Source: Heracleum sosnowskyi (Eukaryota > Streptophyta > Magnoliopsida > Apiales > Apiaceae). Taken from it: a stretch of DNA of 64,000 nt. The stretch lies in contig CM061243.1 of assembly GCA_030848705.1 (NCBI GenBank), positions 3,506,001 to 3,570,000 on the forward strand, read 5' to 3'. The notes below the pieces were generated by a model, which was not told where the DNA came from, ran no database searches, and saw only the letters and a program-made list of their open reading frames with translations. Position 1 is the stretch's first letter, and every line of letters starts with the position of its first letter. Positions 55,775-64,000 of the stretch are shown one piece after another. The translations under genes and the position numbers were made by a program.

Positions 55775-57104
55775 TGGTAAGGCTGTCGCGTGCCTATCAA
55801 ATTATAATATCTAACTAATCCTTCTAACTGTGTAGCAGGGTAAGTCAGAGTCGATCCCACAGAGACAAACGTATCAATCACTAGTTGTTTCTGATTTAAT
55901 TCGGCTAAGCAAGTATCACAATAAATATTGAGAATTTATTAAACTAATCTTATACTAAAGCGAATTGTGTTTATATTAAATCAAATATTAAAAACATCCA
56001 GAATTAAGTATCCCCACTAGCATGAATTAATGCAATCGTGAATTCCCTCCCCAATTAATCAGATAAACTACTCAAAAGGAAAGATGCGCCCTATAAATAC
56101 CAAAAACCCCTCTCAGGTATTAATGGCTTCTCTTAAAATACAATCAAACCTATTCTCATGGTATCATGTAATTTAGAGACATTAATCACGGCACCCTAAT
56201 TTCCTAACAATCCATTCTACCTATTCTCATGGAGAATTTCATGTTCTTTTTGGATAAATCACAACCATCTAATTCCAACTCTCGTTGATAATTAGATATT
56301 GGTTCAAACAACACATAATCACGTCTGATTTGTAATTGTTAATTTAAACAACTCAATAAGCAAGAGCAATTAAACAATTAAATTGGGGGAATTGGGAAAT
56401 TCACACATCAATCATAACTAGGGTTCAACTTAACCCTAGATTAATAATCTACTCACTCATAATTGAATTAACTAAACAAAAGATATATGAATTGTAAGAT
56501 GAACACATAATTATAAGGAATAGAGATGCACCTTTAATCTTCTATCTTCAAGGAAAATAAAAGTTCTCAGAAAAATCTCCCCAAAAGAAAGTGTTTACAA
56601 AGTTGTCTGTATCGTCAAATTTTCTCTCTTACGATCTATATTCAGATTAGGTCTGAATAGTATATAATAATATCTCTAATAAAAGTATTTTTAATAATTT
56701 AATGCAAATACAAGGAGTTTCCTAATCAGAATTGAATTCCAATAAAGAAATTCGTAGCTGACTGTTGGGGCCTGCTTCTGGACTGATACGGTTGGACTTT
56801 GATATCAAGACCACTTCTGAAATAAAGCCCTTCTCATAAGCTTTCCGTGGGCTGTTGAATCGTCTGAATCGGACTTATAGAACTCCAGTTATGGCCCAAA
56901 CAGTATGAACTGCGCAAGTGGGTCATAAAATCCGAATTTTAATCAAATAAATCTCCAACTCTTGCCAATTAAGCTCCAAGCCTTCCTTTATTAAAACTCC
57001 TTGATACCTACAATAAAACATTATAATTTATTAAATAAAAATCCAAATCAATACAAAATAACTTAAATATAGGGACAATATTTAGATTAAGCACACACTT
57101 ATCA
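55775..57104 (-). repeat. Athila 5' LTR
   Basis: 1330 bp, plus-strand TGGTAAGGCTGTCGCG to CACACACTTATCA. Its first bases (TGGT) differ from the other LTR (TGAC). The minus-strand end therefore reads ACCA instead of GTCA. Confidence 0.95.
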
Positions 57105-60100
57105 GTTATCACAATACAACACAATAGGCTCCTCAATGCTAGGAACAACTCCCAACTCAGAAACAAATTTCCTCATCCAAACGGCCTCTTTTGCAGCCTC
57201 ACTTGCAGCTATATACTCTGCTTCCGCTGTGGAGTCAGCCGTTGTAGACTGTTTGGAACTCTTCCAACTAATCGCTCCACCATTTAGAGTAAACACGTAC
57301 CCTGACATGGATGTGCTATCATCACTTTCTGATTGAAAACTAGAGTCAGTATAACCCTCTATTTTCAACTCAGATCCACCAAAAACAAGAAAAATATCCT
57401 TAGTCCTTCGTAAATACTTAAGGATGTTCTTCACTGCTTTCCAGTGGTCTTCACCTGGATTGGACTGATATCTGCTCGTCACACTAATTGAATGAGCAAC
57501 ATCAGGCCTAGTACATAACATCGCGTACATGATAGATCCTATTGCCGAAGCATAAGGAATCTTACTCATACGCTCCCTTTCTTCAGGTGTCTTAGGAGAC
57601 ATCTTCTTGGAAAGGGATACTCCATGGCTCATTGGTATGAGACCTCTCTTAGAGTTTTCCATGCTGAACCTTTTAAGCACTTTCTCGATGTATGTACCCT
57701 GGGTAAGACCTATCATTCTTCTAGATCTATCTCTATAGATCTTCATACCGAGAATGTAGGATGCTTCTCCCATGTCCTTCATAGTGAAGTTCTTTGATAG
57801 CCACACTTTGACTGATTGTAGCATCGGTATATCATTTCCTATCAGAAGTATGTCATCCACATACAACACAAGAAATGTTACCACACTCCCTCTAACCTTC
57901 TTGTAGACACATGGTTCATCTATGTTTTTGATAAAATCAAACTCTTTGATTGTCTCATCAAAACGGATGTTCCATCTACGAGAAGCTTGCCTTAATCCAT
58001 ATATGGTCCGTAGCAGCTTACACACTAGGTGTTCATTCCCTTTGGAAACAAAACCCTCTGGCTGTGTCATATACACTTCCTCTTCAAGTTTCCCATTGAG
58101 GAAGGCTGTTTTCACGTCTATTTGCCAGATCTCATAGTCGTAGTAAGCAGCAATGGCAAGCAAAATCCGAATCGATTTTAACAGGGCTACAGGCGAAAAA
58201 GTTTCATCAAAGTCAATCCCTTGCCTTTGTCTGAATCCTTTTGCCACGAGCCTGGCCTTATAGGTCTCCACCTCGCCATCTGCTCCAATCTTTCTCTTGT
58301 ATACCCATTTGCACCCAATAGGCTTCACATCCTTGGGTGCTTCAACCAAAGTCCATACTTGGTTGGTATACATAGAATCCATTTCGGATTTCATGGCACT
58401 CTGCCATTTCTCTGAGTCAATACTACTCATAGCCTCATTATAGGTCATAGGGTCGTCATCATCAATGATTGACAACTCATTGTCATTCTCAATGACAAGG
58501 CCATAATACCTCTCAGGTTGGCGAGACACTCTCTCTGACCTACGAATGGGCTGTTCCACAGAAGGTTGTTCAGTCTGAACAGGTGTTTCCTCTTCAACCG
58601 TGGTAGTTTGTGCTTCTTGAACTTCATTAAGTTCTATTTTGCTCCCACTGTTCCCTTCAAGGATAAACTGTTTTTTCAAGAAGGTAGCATGTCTGGAGAC
58701 AAATACCCTATGATCGGTGTAAAAGTAATACCCTAAAGTCTCTTTAGGATATCCCACAAACTTACATTTAACGGATCGAGATTCCAGCTTATCAGGGTCA
58801 ACTTTCTTGACATAAGCTGGACATCCCCAAATCTTAACGTGTTTAAGACTCGGTTTCCTTTCTTTCCATATCTCATATGGTGTTTGAGGAACAGATTTGG
58901 AAGGCACCTTATTCAGTAAATATGCTGAGGTTTCCAATGCATAACCCCAAAGGAATACTGGAAGATCTGCATAGCTCATCATGGATCGAACCATGTCTAA
59001 CAAAGTTCGATTTCTCCTTTCAGATACCCCATTCAACTGTGGAGTATATGGAGGAGTCCACTGAGATACTATACCATTTTCTTTGAGATAATCTAGAAAC
59101 TCACCATTCAAGTATTCACCACCTCGATCTGATCGAAGGGTTTTAATACTATGTTTGGTTTGTTTCTCCACTTCATTCTTGTATTCTTTGAACTTTTCAA
59201 AGGCTTCAGACTTGTGTTTCATCAAATACACATATCCGAATCTAGATCGATCATCTGTGAAAGTAATGAAGTATGAAAATCCACTCATGGCTTGCGTAGA
59301 CATCGGTCCACATACATCTGTGTGTACCAATCCTAGCAAATCTGCAGCCCTCTCTCCATGTCCACTAAATGGAGATTTGGTCATTTTACCCAATAGACAA
59401 GACTCGCATGTAGGATATGATTCAAAATCAAAGGGTTCAAGTAACCCTTCCTTATGCAATGTACGAAGTCTATTTTCACTAATATGACCAAGTCTGCAGT
59501 GCCACAAATAGGTGAGATTTTCATCATCCCTTTTCCTTTTATTAGTACGTTCAATTTGTAGTAAATTATGCTCTACGTCACATACATACAGACCATTATT
59601 TAAAATACCACTACCATAAAGAACATTATCTCTAAGAATTGAACATTCATTATTCTGAATAACAAACGAAAATCCAGCCAAGTCTAACATGGGAATAGAA
59701 ATAATATTCCTCACAATCGAGGGAACAAAATAACAATTATTTAAAACAATAGTCTTGCCCGTAGGCATATGTAAATCAAATGATCCTACAGCTTCAGCAG
59801 CAACTCTTGCTCCATTTCCCATCCGTAGAATCACCTCCTCTTCCTCAAGAGTCCTACTTCTCCTTAGTCCCTGCAACGAATTGCAAATGTGAGAACCACA
59901 GGCGGTATCTAATACCCAAGTAGAAATTTGATTTAATGACATATTCACTTCAATCATGAACATACCTGAATCAGAAGCGGCAGTCTCACTACCCTTCTTC
60001 TTCTTCAATTCTGCAAGGTAAACCTTGCAGTTCCTCTTCCAGTGCCCCACCTTGTTACAGTGGAAGCAAACAGCTTTGCTTTTGGGGTCTTCAGCTTTTG

Positions 60101-60800
60101 GTGGAACAGGCCTTTTCTCACCTACTTTCTTCTTCTTGGGAGGGTTCTTCTTCCTTTTCTTAGGATTGGAACCTTCACCAATTAGAAGAACAGAACTCTT
60201 CTTAGAGGGAAAATTCGATTCCGCAGTCTTCAACATGTTGTGGAGTTCAGCCAGGCTGGCGTCCAACTTATTCATATGAAAGTTCACAACAAACTGCGAA
60301 AACGAACCCGGAAGTGATTGCAAGACCAAGTCTTGACTCAGCTCCCCATCCATGTTGAAACTAAGTTGTCCAAGACGTTCAATCAAATTGATCATCTTAA
60401 GTACATGGTCATTCACAGACGATCCCTCAGACATCCTACAGCGGAACAGCTCCTTCGATATATCATATCGAGCTGTCCTCTCTGCCACATCATACAACTC
60501 TTGTAGATGCGTTAGGATAGTGTGAGCATCTATATGCTCATGTTGCTTCTGTAGCTCAATGTTCATGGAAGCTAGCATGATACATTGAGCAACATTTGCA
60601 TCATCTATCCACTTACGATACACAACATGTTCATCATTATGTGCATCATCAGCAGGTTCAGCAGGCTTAGGTGAGTTAAGCACATATTCCAGCTTCTCAA
60701 CCCTGAGAACAATTTTCAGGTTTCGAAGCCAGTCAGCAAAATTAGGACCAGTCAATTTGTGAGCATCCAGTATGCTCCGGAGTGATAGTGCAGAAGACAT
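57102..60800 (-). CDS. Outer copia Gag-Pol, cut at RNase H by the Athila insertion
   Basis: The single frame starts at ATG 60798-60800 (MSSALSLRSILDAHKL), and 1232 codons are open. Domains: UBN2-type Gag, CCHC knuckle CFHCNKVGHWKRNC (about 245), protease DTACGSHIC (about 295), GAG-pre-integrase WHCRLGH, integrase (HTDVCGPM, RSDRGGEY, NGVSERRNRTL), RT with IDVKTAFLNGKLEEEVY and YVDDILLIGND (about 977), and RNase H with DSTAEAEYIAASEAA ending at LYCDN. The TGA stop at 57102-57104 is the first three bases of the inserted Athila LTR. The remainder lies at 48916-49143. All catalytic motifs before the break look intact. Confidence 0.93.
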   Translation of the reverse strand: MSSALSLRSILDAHKLTGPNFADWLRNLKIVLRVEKLEYVLNSPKPAEPADDAHNDEHVVYRKWIDDANVAQCIMLASMNIELQKQHEHIDAHTILTHLQELYDVAERTARYDISKELFRCRMSEGSSVNDHVLKMINLIERLGQLSFNMDGELSQDLVLQSLPGSFSQFVVNFHMNKLDASLAELHNMLKTAESNFPSKKSSVLLIGEGSNPKKRKKNPPKKKKVGEKRPVPPKAEDPKSKAVCFHCNKVGHWKRNCKVYLAELKKKKGSETAASDSGMFMIEVNMSLNQISTWVLDTACGSHICNSLQGLRRSRTLEEEEVILRMGNGARVAAEAVGSFDLHMPTGKTIVLNNCYFVPSIVRNIISIPMLDLAGFSFVIQNNECSILRDNVLYGSGILNNGLYVCDVEHNLLQIERTNKRKRDDENLTYLWHCRLGHISENRLRTLHKEGLLEPFDFESYPTCESCLLGKMTKSPFSGHGERAADLLGLVHTDVCGPMSTQAMSGFSYFITFTDDRSRFGYVYLMKHKSEAFEKFKEYKNEVEKQTKHSIKTLRSDRGGEYLNGEFLDYLKENGIVSQWTPPYTPQLNGVSERRNRTLLDMVRSMMSYADLPVFLWGYALETSAYLLNKVPSKSVPQTPYEIWKERKPSLKHVKIWGCPAYVKKVDPDKLESRSVKCKFVGYPKETLGYYFYTDHRVFVSRHATFLKKQFILEGNSGSKIELNEVQEAQTTTVEEETPVQTEQPSVEQPIRRSERVSRQPERYYGLVIENDNELSIIDDDDPMTYNEAMSSIDSEKWQSAMKSEMDSMYTNQVWTLVEAPKDVKPIGCKWVYKRKIGADGEVETYKARLVAKGFRQRQGIDFDETFSPVALLKSIRILLAIAAYYDYEIWQIDVKTAFLNGKLEEEVYMTQPEGFVSKGNEHLVCKLLRTIYGLRQASRRWNIRFDETIKEFDFIKNIDEPCVYKKVRGSVVTFLVLYVDDILLIGNDIPMLQSVKVWLSKNFTMKDMGEASYILGMKIYRDRSRRMIGLTQGTYIEKVLKRFSMENSKRGLIPMSHGVSLSKKMSPKTPEERERMSKIPYASAIGSIMYAMLCTRPDVAHSISVTSRYQSNPGEDHWKAVKNILKYLRRTKDIFLVFGGSELKIEGYTDSSFQSESDDSTSMSGYVFTLNGGAISWKSSKQSTTADSTAEAEYIAASEAAKEAVWMRKFVSELGVVPSIEEPIVLYCDN

Positions 60801-62747
60801 AATGTATATAGTAAATCTGTAAATGATAAACACATAACAACACTTAGCAAATATTCAATTTCATTTTAAAACACTATATGAATCGGGTATTTATTCATAA
60901 GTGGCTCCCACTAGTTTACCTAATTTATACAACCCCTAAGTGAAAAATTAAGCATTCATAATGCTAGTGGGAATAGGGATCCTACATTCCATCACACAAC
61001 CTCGGCTGTGGCACGAAACGCCATGTGATGTTCAGTAGGCAGACAACTCTTGTCAATTACATCTCATGTTATTCCCTAATAAAACTTTAGCCTCTTGAAT
61101 AATTGAGTCACGGCTGTAGCACGACAAACTCAATATTCTAAGTCAAGTCTAACCCAACATTTCATACAATTGAATCAGTCTCCAACAGCCCACGGCTGTA
61201 GCACGTAACGACAATTAGATTCTAATTCATTGTACACATCTCTATGTAATAGACAAGTATTTCTTATTTCGAAATCAAAGCCCTCGGCTGTAGCACGAAA
61301 CGATAATGATTCAAAAATAAGAACTACTTTCTACCATGTTGGAAGGCTATGACCGACACAAGCCCGTTGTGTCATTGGCCAATTACTACTTGATATTATT
61401 TAATTTTAGAGGGATTATATTATGTTACAACCATAATCATATTACTAGAAGATTCTCTTTTTCTTGAACAAAATACAATTATGATATTTAAATGAAAAAT
61501 TCCCAGTGTGTTGGAGGGGTCACATCGGTCCCGCTTAAAACCCAACGGCCTAGACAGAAATTTTCATTTTCAACATCAAAAGAGTATTTCACTCTATGTT
61601 TCATAAACATAAGAATCTCATGGTTGTACTCATAATATTATTGTTAAGGCAAGAAACGATTTCTATTCTAGATTTTCTAGAGCACGCCTTATTTTGATTT
61701 AAGTTCACCTAAATCTATCATCGCATGGTAAACTTAGGCATATATCTCATATATAAACATAAATAAACATGTAAGCATGCTAGTAATATCATGTCATACA
61801 ATGATATAATGGTGTATGGATTTATTATAGTATTGAAAAGCAATTAAAACAATTAAAACATGCTTTAAAACACTTCCGGGAATATAAACAGTTCAAAACT
61901 TTTATATAAACAATATTTGACCACTCCATTAGATCTGTCTCGAAAAAACGAATCCAACGATATATTGCACGCCCAAAACGGAGTTACGAAACTCCCAAAA
62001 AATCAAATTTAATGTGGCAGAAGGGCTGTAACGCATTTCATAAATGCGCCACACTATGTAACGCATTTATGGAATGCGTTACAACAGTTTAAGTCCATTA
62101 AATGCTGTAACGCATGACGCTCATGCGCCACAGCCCCTGTCACGCATTTCCTAAATGCGCGACCCCCCTTTCCGCCGGTTGTCATCCACGCGCGCGGGCA
62201 GCAGCTGAACAGTTTTTTTTTTTTCTTTTGTCAGCCGACCGTTGTGATGTGTCAGTGCTTTTGTAACTGGTGCCTTTTCATGTAATATAACTGTTACACT
62301 TACTCCTTTAACTAGTAATAACTTTTATTACAAATATCTTAATTTTAATATTAATAAATTAATTAACAATTAATTAATGAATTAATAAAAAATTACAGGA
62401 ATATGATTTCTCAAATCAGACAGTAGCAAAAAATTACCAGGTGGTTATGGGGTCCTTGTGCAATTTTTAATTCATATTTATATACATGCTTGATTATTTT
62501 ATGAATTTTAATTAAAACAATTTTTAAAAATTCATAACAAATAATCTACACATCACAAAAATATGAAAAAATACCCAGATCATCCACAACACTTGTAGAA
62601 CCCAGATCAATGGTCAAAATCTAATGCAAATAATATTTCGAATTAATTCATAATTAAATCTAAATAATCTTGCAAAAATCATAATAAATCCATACATGCA
62701 TCAAAAAATCTAAAATTTTTACATGATTCTCTATATGCAACAACCTA
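60801..62747 (-). other. Outer copia 5' leader
   Basis: A non-coding leader of 1.9 kb between PBS and Gag start. It contains four dispersed copies of a CGGCTGTAGCACGAAACG-like motif (61001, 61108, 61190, 61282) and a cluster of hairpins at 62030-62165. No ORF with a domain is present. Confidence 0.75.
62030..62165. repeat. Cluster of ACGCATTT/AAATGCG hairpins in the leader
   Basis: At least four inverted repeats of the same core occur. One has 10-bp arms (GTAACGCATT and AATGCGTTAC, 62058-62082) with a 5-base loop. Others read ACGCATTTCATAAATGCG, ACGCATGACGCTCATGCG and ACGCATTTCCTAAATGCG. They lie about 600 bases from the PBS, within the transcribed leader. Confidence 0.85.
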
Positions 62748-62759
62748 GCTCTGATACCA
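62748..62759 (-). promoter_or_regulatory. Outer copia primer-binding site, initiator Met tRNA
   Basis: On the minus strand TGGTATCAGAGC begins one base after the 5' LTR and matches the initiator methionine tRNA 3' end. Confidence 0.92.
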
Positions 62760-62760
62760 T

Positions 62761-64000
62761 TGTAGGAATATAAGGATGAGCGGAAGCATGAAATAACATT
62801 TTATTTCGTAAAATCCATATATCGCACATATAGAAAACTGTAAAATGATGTGGAATCAAAATCTTACCTTGAAAAATCGAAGCTTTGAATCGAGATGATC
62901 GTTAGCAGTAGCTTCTCAGAGTGTGAAGCCCTCTACCGGTATCCACCAAGAATAATTCTTCGATGAAGCTTTTTATAAAACTTGAAGCTTTATAAAATGG
63001 AGGTTTTCCTTTTTCTTTTGAGAGAGAGAGAGAGAGATGAAGAAGAAAGGAGGCAACTAGGTTTTTCACAAAAACAAAAGTGTGTCTAACTCTTCTCATC
63101 TCATCCTTTATATAGGGCTCAAGTAGGGTTAGTATATTTAATATATCAATATATATTAATATATAAATCCCTCACTTTCTCTTATAAAATGTTTAAATAA
63201 TAATTAAAACAATTTTAATCATTATTATTATTCTCTCTCAAAATACCTTCATCAATAAATTAATCTTTTTATGGTGTGACCCTGTAGGTTCAATATTAAG
63301 CCGGTAGTAGAAATAAATAATAATAAACTTTTTATTTATTTATATGAATTCTAAAATTCATTAAATATAATTAACTGATTAATTATATTTATTCTACATC
63401 GTGAGTGATGCTTCTCAACATATCGCGACTATCCGGATAATATGAATTCACTGCTTAGAATATCAAGAACCTGTCAGTGACTAGTTACAGTACAATCATT
63501 CCTTCTACCCTACAATATCCCGATTAAATATAAGGCATGGATCTCGTGTCAGGCCTATCAAATTTAATCATATGATTTCTTATTCATAATGCTAAGTTCA
63601 TATTAATGCAAATTAGAAACTCCTTTCTAATTTCATACACTCTGGCCAGAGATTCCAGAACTCGCATACTAAGAATAACATAGGATATTCTCTTCCTATA
63701 CTGGAAGGGGTAGATCCTCTATTGACGTTAACTATCTCCATACACAAATCCCTATGCCCAGAATAGACCTAATGGATGTCCTTGAGACTAAGGACTAATC
63801 CAAAGCATAGTTCATTATATACAAGATAACTCTAACGATCTCAAGTCTAAGGACACTTGTACAACTATCACTCAGTGAATAACTATTGACACGTGAGTAA
63901 ACTCCATTAGCTATTCAACTTATCGAGTCATGTTCAGTGAACTTATTCCCTAACAAGCACCTACATACTAGCTATAGTGTCACCACACAAATGCCTATGA
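62761..64000 (-). repeat. Outer copia 5' LTR, partial (runs off window)
   Basis: This matches 34638-35878 with a few substitutions and a 2-bp length change in the GA run. The minus-strand TATA box (CCTATATAAAG, about 63106-63116) is conserved. About 320 bp of the LTR should lie beyond the window, followed by the second TSD. Confidence 0.93.

Larger units (their letters stand above)
49149..57104 (-). mobile_element. Internally deleted Athila-like Ty3 retrotransposon, 7.96 kb
   Basis: LTRs of 1330 bp each (49149-50478, 55775-57104), TSD GTTAT, an Asp-tRNA primer site and a Gag with Athila-type protease (DLGASVSLMP) place it with the Athila group. RT, RNase H and the integrase core are missing. 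The LTRs differ at roughly five to eight positions that can be seen by eye, so it is young despite being defective. It must have moved using proteins from intact relatives. Confidence 0.9.
34638..64000 (-). mobile_element. Outer Ty1/copia retrotransposon, interrupted twice, running off the window
   Basis: The element is inserted in the old copia pol at 34638. Its 3' LTR is 34638-36075 plus 48778-48901, split by a Sirevirus. Its internal region is 48902-62760, split by an Athila element at 49149-57104. Its 5' LTR starts at 62761 and leaves the window at 64000. Removing both inserts leaves an internal region of about 5.9 kb and LTRs of about 1.56 kb. Gag-pol is open up to the Athila insertion. 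The two LTRs differ only at scattered positions over 1.24 kb, so insertion is recent. Confidence 0.93.

Overview
This is a stretch of flowering-plant nuclear DNA. It is AT-rich, intron-containing and dominated by transposable elements: an L1-type LINE with a DUF4283 ORF1, Ty1/copia and Athila-like Ty3 retrotransposons primed by initiator-Met and Asp tRNAs, Stowaway and hAT MITEs, CACTA ends and a Helitron-like element. A eudicot is likely. The species cannot be named from the sequence alone. No operons, CRISPR arrays or bacterial genes are present.

Layout. 1-2796 is AT-rich intergenic DNA with a fold-back repeat and a 168-bp tandem duplication. 2810-8229 is a full-length LINE on the minus strand with a 13-bp target-site duplication (TSD), disabled by three nonsense codons and two frameshifts. 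8243-17200 is non-coding and built from repeatedly duplicated blocks, five of which carry the same TATA-like core; MITEs and CACTA termini are inserted in it. 17843-19728 holds the only candidate host gene with its own exon structure: seven exons, about 194 residues, no family recognised, and a three-exon module present twice. 19967-20680 is a fold-back MITE. 20835-26294 is a 5.46-kb near-perfect palindrome; each arm carries an open copy of a captured AlkA-like (HhH-GPD) DNA glycosylase fragment. 26530-31558 has the terminal signatures of a minus-strand Helitron and contains two solo LTRs, each with a 5-bp TSD.

From 31603 to the window end lies a nest of four LTR retrotransposons, all on the minus strand. 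An old, damaged copia (31603-34637) is interrupted by a younger copia whose LTRs begin at 34638 and 62761. A Sirevirus-like copia (36076-48772, TSD CTTTA) is inserted in the 3' LTR of the younger copia. An internally deleted Athila-like Ty3 element (49149-57104, TSD GTTAT) is inserted in its RNase H region. LTR pairs are the same length and nearly identical, so the three inner insertions are recent. The Sirevirus keeps open gag and pol frames plus a long extra ORF (one stop) and a divergent antisense ORF. The Athila element has lost RT, RNase H and the integrase core but keeps an open frame fusing Gag-protease to the integrase C-terminus.

The items most worth a second look are the unknown seven-exon gene, the palindrome with mirrored glycosylase copies (a natural hairpin-RNA candidate), the divergent extra ORF pair in the Sirevirus, and the in-frame Gag-PR-IN-tail fusion of the Athila derivative.
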